NCBI GenBank assembly: GCA_019417325.1
Contig: DXVO01000007.1
Span: 96,469-160,468, forward strand
Direction: 5' to 3'
Source: Parabacteroides sp.
Lineage (GTDB): Bacteria; Bacteroidota; Bacteroidia; Bacteroidales; Tannerellaceae
DNA length: 64,000 nt
Positions within the stretch are counted from its first letter, which is position 1, and each line of letters starts with the position of its first letter. Position numbers and translations under genes: made by a program. The notes under the pieces are model-generated. The model searched no databases and was not told where the DNA came from. It was given only the letters and a program-made list of their open reading frames with translations. This document shows positions 34,154-41,963 of this stretch, one piece after another.

Positions 34154-35479
34154 ATGAACTGGACCCAACTATTATCCGGTAAGCGCTTCGGCATGGAAGA
34201 ATATCACGAACGCAAACATGAGCGGACTGATTTCCAACGTGATTACGATCGCCTCATTTTTTCATCACCTTTTCGCCGGTTACAAAACAAAACACAGGTA
34301 TTTCCGCTACCGGGGAGTATTTTTGTACATAATCGTTTGACACATAGCCTGGAAGTTTCCTGCGTAGGACGTTCTTTAGGAAATAATGTCGCAAAGGAAT
34401 TAATGAAGAGGTATCCGGATGGAAGCATAAACTTTCCTGAGATAGGTTCTATTGTTTCGGCAGCTTGCCTGGCTCATGATATGGGGAATCCTCCTTTCGG
34501 ACATTCCGGCGAACGCGCTATCTCCGCTTATTTTTCAGAAGGAAACGGAAAGAATCTGGAAGAACAGATTTTGAAAGAAGGAGGCCGGTTTAGCGATTTC
34601 CGTCATTTTGAAGGTAATGCCAATGCGATGCGTTTGCTTACACACCAGTTTGTAGGACGTCGGAAGGGGGGATTTGCACTAACTTACAGTACACTGGCTT
34701 CTATTGTAAAATATCCTTATGCCTCCGTTTACGCAGGAAGGAAAGGAAAATTCGGTTTCTTTCAATCCGAAGAACAGGCTTATTTAAGTATAGCCGAAGA
34801 ATTAGGTATTGGACGTAATCCTGAGGACAATAATAAATTTATCCGTTACCCACTGGTTTATTTGGTTGAAGCTGCCGACGATATTTGTTATCAGATTATG
34901 GATATCGAGGATGCTTGTAAATTGCATATCCTGACTACAGAGGAGGCGATCCGGCTTCTTCTGAATTTCTTTGAAGGCGACCGCCTCGATCATATAACCC
35001 GTGTAATGAAGATGGTAGATGATACCAACGAGCAAATCGCCTACCTGCGTTCCTGCATCATTGGTTTGTTGGTTGACGAATGTTCAAGGGTATTTCTGGA
35101 GAATGAAACAGGAATTTTAGACGGCACTTATAATTCTCCTTTAATTAATAATATCTGTGAGCAGGCAAGAAATGCCTATGCCATTTGTTCCGAAACAGCC
35201 TATAAGAAGATATATAAGGCAAAAGAGGTTTTGGATATAGAATTGGCAGGTTACCATATTTTCAGCCATCTGATAGATAGCCTGACAGAGGCCGTGATGA
35301 ATCAGGGACATGCTTATAGCAAGCTGCTTTTGCAACGTATTCCGGAGCAATATGATACGAATGCTCCGACTGTTTACGGTAAGTTACAATGTGTATTGGA
35401 TTATATATCCGGAATGACGGATGTATATGCCCTCGATCTATATCGCAAAATAACAGGTATGAGTTTGCCTGCTGTTTAA
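34154..35479 (+). CDS. dgt: Deoxyguanosinetriphosphate triphosphohydrolase (dGTPase) family protein
   Basis: HD-superfamily metal enzyme that hydrolyses dGTP (in some homologues other dNTPs) to the nucleoside and triphosphate, controlling dNTP pools. The 441-aa sequence shows RTDFQRDYDRLIFSSPFRRL at the N-terminus, the first metal histidine in HNRLTHSLEVS, the HD pair in CLAHDMGNPPFGHSGE (about residues 112-127) and a later YLVEAADDICYQIMD. Length fits the shorter Dgt group. Its last 4 bases overlap the 3' end of the convergent rsgA. Confidence 0.93.
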   Translation: MNWTQLLSGKRFGMEEYHERKHERTDFQRDYDRLIFSSPFRRLQNKTQVFPLPGSIFVHNRLTHSLEVSCVGRSLGNNVAKELMKRYPDGSINFPEIGSIVSAACLAHDMGNPPFGHSGERAISAYFSEGNGKNLEEQILKEGGRFSDFRHFEGNANAMRLLTHQFVGRRKGGFALTYSTLASIVKYPYASVYAGRKGKFGFFQSEEQAYLSIAEELGIGRNPEDNNKFIRYPLVYLVEAADDICYQIMDIEDACKLHILTTEEAIRLLLNFFEGDRLDHITRVMKMVDDTNEQIAYLRSCIIGLLVDECSRVFLENETGILDGTYNSPLINNICEQARNAYAICSETAYKKIYKAKEVLDIELAGYHIFSHLIDSLTEAVMNQGHAYSKLLLQRIPEQYDTNAPTVYGKLQCVLDYISGMTDVYALDLYRKITGMSLPAV

Positions 35480-36408
35480 TATTCTTCTCTATATTTGCTT
35501 TCCTGTTTATCCGCGAGAATACTCAGGTAACTTTTATACCGGGATTCGCTTATGTAATGCTCTTCCAGAGCATGTAATACAGCGCAACCCGGTTCATGCC
35601 TGTGTGTACAGTTGCTGAACTTACAATCGGAGGAAAATTTGAATATTTCCGGGAAATAGTGGCTGATTTCCGCTTCCTCCATTTCAATCGTACCGAATCC
35701 TTTTATACCTGGGGTATCAATCAGGTATCCACCTTCCGGCAGAGAAATCATTTCAGAAAAAGTTGTCGTATGTGTCCCTTTATTGTGATATTCGGATATA
35801 TCGCCGGTGCGGAGAGTTGCTCCCGGTACTAATTTATTGATAATGGTAGATTTCCCTACTCCGGAATGTCCGGATAGAAGAGTGATTTTATCTTTCAGGT
35901 CTGCTTTTAATTCATCAAGTCCGTTTTCATAACGGGCACTGAGTTTGGAGCATGGATAACCAATCGTTGTATATAAGTTAATCAGTGCTTCCATCAACTC
36001 ATTTTCTGCATCGTGATAGCGGTCGGTTTTATTGAATACTAGTTTTACCGGAACGCGGTAGGCCTCGGCTGTAGCAAGAAAACGGTCGATAAATATGGTT
36101 GTTGTAATGGGGAAATTGACTGTGACAATCAGCATTGCCTGATCCAGATTGGCCGCAATAATATGGGATTGTTTGGAAAGGTTGGAAGCACGGCGGATGA
36201 TATAATTTTTGCGATCTTCTATTTCCGTGATAAAGGCAGTTCCTTCTGCATTTATTTCTATATTTACCCGGTCGCCTACTGCCACAGGGTTGGTTGTGCG
36301 TATTTCTTTCAGGCGAAAATTACCTTTTATCTTACTTTCAACATCCTGCCCTTCATCCGTGCGGACTGTATACCAACTACCTGTGTTTTTAACAACCAAT
36401 CCTTTCAT
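35476..36408 (-). CDS. rsgA: Small ribosomal subunit biogenesis GTPase RsgA
   Basis: Circularly permuted GTPase that checks late 30S maturation. In the 310-aa protein an N-terminal OB fold (MKGLVVKNTGSWYTVRTDEG) is followed by the permuted G domain: G4 VFNKTDRY first, then G1 LSGHSGVGKSTIINKL and G3 DTPGIKGFG. The C-terminal zinc knuckle reads CKFSNCTHRHEPGC. Order G4-G1-G3 is the hallmark of the family. It lies 78 bp downstream of frr with a terminator-like hairpin between, so some transcripts probably read through from frr. Confidence 0.96.
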   Translation of the reverse strand: MKGLVVKNTGSWYTVRTDEGQDVESKIKGNFRLKEIRTTNPVAVGDRVNIEINAEGTAFITEIEDRKNYIIRRASNLSKQSHIIAANLDQAMLIVTVNFPITTTIFIDRFLATAEAYRVPVKLVFNKTDRYHDAENELMEALINLYTTIGYPCSKLSARYENGLDELKADLKDKITLLSGHSGVGKSTIINKLVPGATLRTGDISEYHNKGTHTTTFSEMISLPEGGYLIDTPGIKGFGTIEMEEAEISHYFPEIFKFSSDCKFSNCTHRHEPGCAVLHALEEHYISESRYKSYLSILADKQESKYREEY

Positions 36409-36430
36409 ATCTATGGCGAAATGATATAAT

Positions 36431-36467
36431 TGAAAAATTGAGAATCAGGTAATAACCAATTCTCAAT
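36431..36467 (-). terminator. Intrinsic terminator after frr
   Basis: ATTGAGAAT (36437-36445) and ATTCTCAAT (36459-36467) form a perfect 9-bp stem, with GGT/ACC pairing inside the loop. On the minus strand the stem is followed by TTTTTCA. It begins 19 bases after the frr stop. Confidence 0.6.
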
Positions 36468-36486
36468 CTTCCAATTTCTAATTATT

Positions 36487-37050
36487 TTAAACTGTCATTA
36501 TTTCTTTTTCTTTTGCAGCGAAAAGTTCGTCTACTTTCTTGATAAACTTATCATGTACTTTTTGAACTTCAGCTTCTGCATCTTTTTCAACATCCTCCGG
36601 GACATTGTCTGTTTTAATCATCTTTTTCAAGGCTTCGATTGCATCGCGGCGTGCATTGCGGATACTAACTTTTGCTGTTTCGGCTTCCTGCTTGGACTGT
36701 TTAGCCAGCGTACGTCGACGGTCTTCTGTTAGTGGAGGAATACCCAGACGGATAATTTCTCCGTTATTTTCCGGAGTAATACCGATTTCCGAGTTCATGA
36801 TTGCCTTTTCAATATCCTTGATTAACGGCTTTTCCCACGGAGTGATAATAATCGTTTTCGCATCCGGAGTATTTACTGATGCAACATTGGTAAGAGGAAC
36901 CGGACTACCATAGTACATAACCTTTATGCCATCCAGAATTTTCGGATTAGCTTTACCTGCGCGGATGTGAGCTAACTGTTCGTCAAGATACTCAATAGCG
37001 AACGTCATTTTTTCTTCCGCAGCTTTTACCTGTTGTTTAGTATCTGCCAT
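36487..37050 (-). CDS. frr: Ribosome recycling factor
   Basis: Works with EF-G to split post-termination ribosomes. The 187-aa length and motifs are typical: EEKMTFAIEYLDEQLAHIRAG near the start, the hinge region VTNTPDAK-like VASVNTPDAKTIIITPWEK, and the helical-domain sequences IGITPENNGEIIRLGIPPLT and SIRNARRDA. Many bacteria have pyrH just upstream of frr, but here pyrH is about 8 kb away. A consensus promoter lies about 100 bp upstream. Confidence 0.97.
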   Translation of the reverse strand: MADTKQQVKAAEEKMTFAIEYLDEQLAHIRAGKANPKILDGIKVMYYGSPVPLTNVASVNTPDAKTIIITPWEKPLIKDIEKAIMNSEIGITPENNGEIIRLGIPPLTEDRRRTLAKQSKQEAETAKVSIRNARRDAIEALKKMIKTDNVPEDVEKDAEAEVQKVHDKFIKKVDELFAAKEKEIMTV

Positions 37051-37150
37051 AAGATTGTATATTTATTTCTATTTTATTTGTGTACAAAAATATGAATTAT
37101 TCGGGTTCGTTTCAGGTATAATCATGTATTATAACCAAATAACCTTCATG

Positions 37151-37179
37151 CAAAGATAGATAAAAAATAAAGATAACAA
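37151..37179 (-). promoter_or_regulatory. Promoter of frr
   Basis: Minus-strand TTG (37177-37179), 18-base spacer, TATCTTTG (37151-37158). A second -7 match, TATTTTTG (37085-37092), lies nearer the gene with a poorer -33. Confidence 0.6.
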
Positions 37180-37219
37180 AAAGTCTCTTATTATATTTCC
37201 TGGTCAGGTTTGAACATGG

Positions 37220-37462
37220 TTACTGTGTGTATCTGCCAGTTTCCACAGCTATGGGAACAGTACGTATACCTGCATTATAAGTGTTTTTCTCTTTATAAGC
37301 ATCTGGAGTTGAGAATGTCATACTTGATGTATTCCCGCCTTCATTCGGATAGTAGTCGTCCAGATTATCACCGTCATCCCAATCGGCTACATCCAGTGCG
37401 GCAAGTACCAGTATCATTCTAAAAAAGGAAGATAAGCCTTGTAGTTTTGTTTTCACCTTCAT
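37220..37462 (-). CDS. Small hypothetical protein, doubtful
   Basis: 80-codon frame that I do not recognise. The product would begin MKVKTKLQGLSSFFRMILVL, a basic stretch followed by a short hydrophobic run that could be a signal or anchor. An acidic low-complexity part (DWDDGDNLDDYYPNEGG) and a Ser/Thr-rich end follow. No ribosome-binding or consensus promoter was seen immediately upstream, and a 70-codon frame exists on the opposite strand. It could be a real small exported protein or the remnant of a larger one. It is listed because its composition is protein-like. Confidence 0.35.
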   Translation of the reverse strand: MKVKTKLQGLSSFFRMILVLAALDVADWDDGDNLDDYYPNEGGNTSSMTFSTPDAYKEKNTYNAGIRTVPIAVETGRYTQ

Positions 37463-37791
37463 ATATTATCGTTCGTATTTGTTATTATCCTATTCCTCTT
37501 ATCTTTACCGCGTTAAAAAAGAATTCGTGTCTAAGAACTATTTAACCGAATATCTTATTAAAAATAGATACTGTAGTTCTGTCAAGACGACTGTGTTAAT
37601 TATTAGGATAAATTAAAAAACATCGTGTCGTGAAAGCTATTAAAAATCAAAGTGTTATACCATCAATATGTGATAATATCTTTATATATTTGTTGTGCTT
37701 GACGCAGTCTTAACAAAACTTTGTTTTTAATTTTCCTAATAGAGATAGATTCTGATGAGAATGGGAAGGAATATCATACTTATGGTTTTGT

Positions 37792-37833
37792 CAATTCATA
37801 ACTATGATTTTCAAAAAACATAGTTATGAATTG
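37792..37833. repeat. Perfect 15-bp inverted repeat
   Basis: CAATTCATAACTATG (37792-37806) and CATAGTTATGAATTG (37819-37833) are exact reverse complements around 12 bases. It stands alone in a region with no gene on either side within 100 bp. A protein-binding site, a terminator without T-run, or an insertion-element relic are all possible. Confidence 0.6.
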
Positions 37834-37884
37834 GGAAAAACATATTTGGGCTTTAGTTATAATTTGTTGGTTGGTAAATAAAAG

Positions 37885-37932
37885 CGGCGTGATAAATATT
37901 CTACTCGTACAGGAATAAAATATGTCACGCCG
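37885..37932. terminator. Bidirectional terminator after the GH32 gene
   Basis: CGGCGTGA (37885-37892) pairs with TCACGCCG (37925-37932) across a 32-base AT-rich loop. T-rich runs follow on both strands (ACTTTTTGTTTTT on plus, CTTTTATTT on minus). It ends the minus-strand fructan operon 28 bases after the GH32 stop. Confidence 0.55.
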
Positions 37933-37959
37933 ACTTTTTGTTTTTATGCTGGAGCTTGT

Positions 37960-39606
37960 TTATTTCCAGATAGATTTCAGCGTATATACTTCCAGATTTT
38001 TCACTTCAATAGCATTGCCCCAGAAATGGAAGCCTTCTTTATTTTTAATATCGGGTCTTCTTTCCATAGAGTAGGAGTAAGCACCATTATCGATGTAAAC
38101 CTCAACAGACGTTTTGTCTATAAGGATGTCCGCTGTAATTTCCATGCTGGTCATATCTTCCGGGGAATAGAACACTCCGTTAACAAGGTTGGAATTCATA
38201 TCATAGTTCAAAAGAGATTGTCCGAAAAGGTTTAATCCGGCTCCTGTTGCATGAGACAGTTTAATAGTAGTGCGTATGCGAAGTGTTCCGTTATTGTTGT
38301 AAGCTTGGAGTTTGTGGCTGGCTTCTTCGGCCGACAATGCACTCCATTCACCGACCTTTGTCTGCAACATTTCCAACTCTTTGATTGGCTTACTGAATAG
38401 ACGTATGCCATCTTTCGTCTTGTGTAGAGATAACTCTGTCGGAAATAACATCATTCCATTGAAAGGCATTCCCGGATGTGAGATACGTCCCCAGCCCATT
38501 TGTATGCGCCGTCCGTCGGATTCAGGGATGTTAGTAAATGTCTGGGCAGCATAGATAGAGCCTGTGGAATAATAGTATTTACCTGCTTCCGGCGTAAATT
38601 TCTTTCCGTCGAAGCTACCAATCATATATGTACCGGATGCACCGTACATCACCCACTTGGTGTTATTCTTATCCCCGTCGACCGGCAATTCAAACAATTC
38701 CGGGCATTCCCAAAAGCCGGTAATATGACTTTCAAACGTCCAGTCTTTCAGGTTATCGGAATTATAAATGGAATGTCCGTCACGTTCATTAAGAACCAAC
38801 ACCCATTTATTGGAAGGCTGATGCCAAAACACTTTCGGGTCGCGCGTATCCTTGCTGTTCCATTTTGCTTTGGAGTCGATTACCGGGTTTCCGGCATACT
38901 TTGTCCATGTACGTCCCTTATCCAGGCTATAGGCAATACATTGAATTTGTTTTTCCGGATTATCGGCGGTGTAGATGGCAACCATTGGAGGCGTATTCCC
39001 TTTTCCGAATCCGGAGGTATTTTTATAATCAATTACAGCAGAGCCGGAAAACATTGTACCATGTTCATCCGGATAGAGAGCGTCCGGTAGCTCTTCCCAA
39101 TGAATAAGGTCTTTACTTACGGCATGTCCCCAATGCATGTTTTCCCATTCCCGTTCATATGGATTATGTTGGTAAAACAGATGATATTCCCCATCATAAT
39201 AAAGTAGTCCGTTGGGGTCGTTGTTCCATCCCCGGCGTTGTGTATAATGTATTTGCGGACGGTTACATTCTTTGTACATGCTATCTTGCCCGGCTATTTC
39301 ATCCGCCTGGTAAATCTTGTCGAGTCCGGTTTTATCCCCTTTATAGGAGATTTTGATTTCTTTATTTTTGAGAGCCGACATGTCGCAAAATACCCAATAG
39401 TCCGGTTTGTCCGGTGCCAGACGGATATTAAATGCTCGTTCCTGCTTTCCTTTTACATCGAAAGTCATCACGGCACGGTCTGTCTGCTGGGAAACCGGAA
39501 GGTTTAAGTACTTCTTTGTTATTTTCATTGTTATGTCCTGCGCATCCACGGCGGAAAAACAGGTTAACAAGGCACTGGTAAGAATTAAAACAGATTTGCT
39601 TTTCAT
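37960..39606 (-). CDS. Glycoside hydrolase family 32 protein (levanase/inulinase/invertase type)
   Basis: Exported fructan-hydrolysing enzyme of 548 aa. Signal peptide at residues 1-22 (ends SAVDAQ), an N-terminal extension of about 90 residues, then the five-bladed propeller. The nucleophile is Asp130 in GWNNDPNG, the transition-state stabiliser lies in DTRDPKVFW and the acid/base glutamate in FWECPELFEL. QHNPYEREWENMHWGHAVS is also diagnostic. The C-terminal beta-sandwich carries SVEVYIDNGAYSYS. It is the last gene of the operon fructokinase-transporter-GH32. Levan, inulin and sucrose specificities cannot be told apart by reading. Confidence 0.94.
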   Translation of the reverse strand: MKSKSVLILTSALLTCFSAVDAQDITMKITKKYLNLPVSQQTDRAVMTFDVKGKQERAFNIRLAPDKPDYWVFCDMSALKNKEIKISYKGDKTGLDKIYQADEIAGQDSMYKECNRPQIHYTQRRGWNNDPNGLLYYDGEYHLFYQHNPYEREWENMHWGHAVSKDLIHWEELPDALYPDEHGTMFSGSAVIDYKNTSGFGKGNTPPMVAIYTADNPEKQIQCIAYSLDKGRTWTKYAGNPVIDSKAKWNSKDTRDPKVFWHQPSNKWVLVLNERDGHSIYNSDNLKDWTFESHITGFWECPELFELPVDGDKNNTKWVMYGASGTYMIGSFDGKKFTPEAGKYYYSTGSIYAAQTFTNIPESDGRRIQMGWGRISHPGMPFNGMMLFPTELSLHKTKDGIRLFSKPIKELEMLQTKVGEWSALSAEEASHKLQAYNNNGTLRIRTTIKLSHATGAGLNLFGQSLLNYDMNSNLVNGVFYSPEDMTSMEITADILIDKTSVEVYIDNGAYSYSMERRPDIKNKEGFHFWGNAIEVKNLEVYTLKSIWK

Positions 39607-39634
39607 GTATGTATGTTTATAAAATGTAGATATA

Positions 39635-40798
39635 TTAATGTTTTAATTTGAGTGATAAAACAAGTAGATATAAAACACCTATTGTCAATATGAATAAGGC
39701 GCCTGTTTGTGATTGGACAGCATCCGAGGCAAATCCCATGAGCAAAGGAAATATCGTTCCTCCGAAAAGTCCCATAATCATCAATCCGGATACTTCGTTT
39801 TGCTGTTGTGGTCTCGATAGTAATGCCTGCGAGAACAGGATGGAAAATACATTCGAGTTTCCGAATCCTACTAATGCAATGCAGGCGTAGATAAGCAGTT
39901 TGCTATCGAACAGGAAGAAACCCGTCATAGAAAGAAGCATACAGGCAACACTCACAATAAAGAATTTCTTAGACGCCCAATGTGCAAGGATAAATGAGCC
40001 GGTCAGACATCCGATGGTACGGAAAATAAAGTAAAGACTTGTTGCGAAAGACGCCTCATGGATTGTCATGCCCAACCGTTCCATAAGAATTTTGGGTGCG
40101 GTAGTGTTTGTCCCCACATCAATTCCGACATGGCACATGATACCGATAAACATCAACAGGATAAACGGTTTTCCTAATAAAGACAGGCATTCGGCATAGG
40201 TGGACGGTTTCTCTTCCTGTTTTTCTTCCTCAATAGAAGTCGTTCCTAATAAAAAGATGGCAATAATGGCGATTACCATATAAATAGGGAATAATATACG
40301 CCAACCAAGTCCGAGTGAAGGGATCGCTGCCGTTGCTCCCCACATAGCGATGTAGGGGGCAAGGAAGGAGGCTATTGCTTTGACAAACTGCCCAAAAGTC
40401 AGGCTACTTGCCAGTTTGTCTCCGGTAATGATATTGGATAATAATGGATTGAGTGAGGTTTGCATCAACGCATTTCCGATTCCCAACAAGGAGAAGGATA
40501 CCAGCATCAGCGTATATTCGCCACCGAATATAGGGAGTAGCAGAGATACGAATGTTACAACCAAACTCAATAAAACTGTCTTTTTACGTCCGATCCGGTT
40601 CATCATCATTCCGGTGGGAACGGAGAAAATCAGGAACCAGAAGAATACAAGCGAAGGAAAGATATTCGCTTCCGAGTCGGTCAGGTTCAAATCCAGTTTT
40701 ACATAATTGGAGGCAATACCTACCAAATCCACGAATCCCATGGTAAAGTATACCAACATCACTGGGATTAATTTCATATAGAGAGTTTTTTCTTTCAT
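39635..40798 (-). CDS. MFS sugar transporter (probable fructose permease)
   Basis: Inner-membrane major facilitator protein of 387 aa with about twelve helices. It begins MLVYFTMGFVDLVGIASNYV, has NRIGRKKTVLLSLVV in the loop after helix 2, and NALMQTSLNPLLSNI in helix 4, reminiscent of the FHS/FucP-type sugar:proton symporters of Bacteroidetes. The setting, 2 bp after a fructokinase gene and 28 bp before a GH32 enzyme, points to fructose as substrate. That specificity is inferred from context, not seen in the sequence. Confidence 0.88.
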   Translation of the reverse strand: MKEKTLYMKLIPVMLVYFTMGFVDLVGIASNYVKLDLNLTDSEANIFPSLVFFWFLIFSVPTGMMMNRIGRKKTVLLSLVVTFVSLLLPIFGGEYTLMLVSFSLLGIGNALMQTSLNPLLSNIITGDKLASSLTFGQFVKAIASFLAPYIAMWGATAAIPSLGLGWRILFPIYMVIAIIAIFLLGTTSIEEEKQEEKPSTYAECLSLLGKPFILLMFIGIMCHVGIDVGTNTTAPKILMERLGMTIHEASFATSLYFIFRTIGCLTGSFILAHWASKKFFIVSVACMLLSMTGFFLFDSKLLIYACIALVGFGNSNVFSILFSQALLSRPQQQNEVSGLMIMGLFGGTIFPLLMGFASDAVQSQTGALFILTIGVLYLLVLSLKLKH

Positions 40799-40800
40799 AT

Positions 40801-41670
40801 TCAGTCTTTTTTAGGATAAGCAGGCCATGCCCCTTTTTTTGTACAAACGAAAGCTGCCGTTTCAACTGCTTTCTGATGGGCTTCGCGTAAAGATTTACCG
40901 GTCAATATGGAATAGATAAATGCTCCGGAGAAAGAATCGCCGGCACCTACAGTATCTTCAACTTTTACTTTAGGTGTGTCGATAGTCGACGATTCGGTTG
41001 CCGTATAAATGGTACTGAATGCACTTCCTGCCGTAAGCACCAGATAACGAAGGTTATATTTTTCGATAAACCAATGGCAGCAAGTTTCTGTATCTCCCTC
41101 CAGACCGAACATCGGACGGAGCAATTCCAGCTCTTCATCATTAATTTTGAAGATATTAGCCAGGGCAAGCAAATCCTCTATTAATTCTTTTGAATAATAA
41201 TGTTGGCGGATATTAATATCAAAAAAGCGAATGGCATCTTTGGAGACGTAGTCTAATAAAGTCAGGATAGTAGACCTTGATTCCGGGAAACGTAACGCCA
41301 AAGTTCCATAGCAAACAGCATCCGCTTTTTTCATCAGGTCGATAGCATCCTGTGTAAGTGGAATATGGTCCCATGCCACACCTTCTATAATGGTATAATC
41401 GGGTATGCCGTTTTTCAGTTCAACCATCACACTGCCTGTCGGATAATTTACAGTTCCCAGGCAATGCCCGATATTGCTTTTATCCAGTTCCTGTACGATT
41501 TCCGTACCGGATAAATCATTCCCTACTGCACTGATAGCATAGCCTTCCGCTCCCTGTTGTGTTGCATGATATACAAAATTGATAGGTGCACCGCCTGCTC
41601 TTTTTCCTGTGGGTAACACGTCCCACAATAATTCGCCGATGCCGGCTACAATTGGTCTTTCTTTTTTCAT
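40801..41670 (-). CDS. Fructokinase, PfkB carbohydrate kinase family
   Basis: Cytoplasmic ATP-dependent sugar kinase, 289 aa from the start MKKERPIVAGIGELLWDVLP. The first PfkB signature region reads GKRAGGAPINFVYHATQQGA, and the C-terminal ATP/anion-hole motif DTVGAGDSFSGAF carries the catalytic aspartate. The substrate is inferred as fructose from the GH32 enzyme, transporter and fructose-type sensor around it. An upstream in-frame ATG 16 codons earlier would sit on the promoter, so the shorter start is used. First gene of the operon. Confidence 0.92.
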   Translation of the reverse strand: MKKERPIVAGIGELLWDVLPTGKRAGGAPINFVYHATQQGAEGYAISAVGNDLSGTEIVQELDKSNIGHCLGTVNYPTGSVMVELKNGIPDYTIIEGVAWDHIPLTQDAIDLMKKADAVCYGTLALRFPESRSTILTLLDYVSKDAIRFFDINIRQHYYSKELIEDLLALANIFKINDEELELLRPMFGLEGDTETCCHWFIEKYNLRYLVLTAGSAFSTIYTATESSTIDTPKVKVEDTVGAGDSFSGAFIYSILTGKSLREAHQKAVETAAFVCTKKGAWPAYPKKD

Positions 41671-41705
41671 GATATGATTTTTATTGAATTCATAATAATG
41701 ATAAA

Positions 41706-41736
41706 CAAATCTAAGCATTAGGGCTGTATGTTACAA
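41706..41736 (-). promoter_or_regulatory. Promoter of the fructokinase-MFS-GH32 operon
   Basis: Minus-strand TTG (41734-41736), 20-base spacer, TAGATTTG (41706-41713). Just upstream is AT-rich sequence with AATTTATACAAATT (41741-41754), a candidate site for the neighbouring AraC-type regulator. A further -7 match TACTTTTG (41797-41804) lacks a -33. Confidence 0.65.
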
Positions 41737-41839
41737 CCCCAATTTATACAAATTACAAGTATTAACCATTGCACTATGGTAATGTTTTTGTAGAAGCAAA
41801 AGTAAAAACACGCTATAAAACAGGTGATAACAAAAAAGA

Positions 41840-41866
41840 CAGATGTTATAACAAATGTCACATCTG
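41840..41866. terminator. Bidirectional terminator after the HTCS gene
   Basis: CAGATGT (41840-41846) and ACATCTG (41860-41866) form a perfect 7-bp stem. T-runs follow on both strands (CTCTTTTTTTT on plus, TCTTTTTTG on minus). It separates the pyrH-HTCS transcript from the fructokinase operon, although it is about 100 bases after the HTCS stop. Confidence 0.6.
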
Positions 41867-41963
41867 CTCTTTTTTTTAATTGTGAGGTTACGTCGATATC
41901 CCGCACCGCTCGGCGTCGATACCCAACGCTATTATTCATCCATACCAACGTCCCCCCCAACAG

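Larger units (their letters stand above)
37463..37959. other. Intergenic region with two hairpins
   Basis: About 500 AT-rich bases between the doubtful small frame and the GH32 gene. It contains the 15-bp inverted repeat at 37792-37833 and the terminator at 37885-37932, and otherwise nothing recognisable. Confidence 0.55.

Noticed and set aside
41718..41960. 80-codon minus-strand frame upstream of the fructokinase
   Set aside because: It covers the operon promoter and the HTCS terminator; composition is not protein-like.
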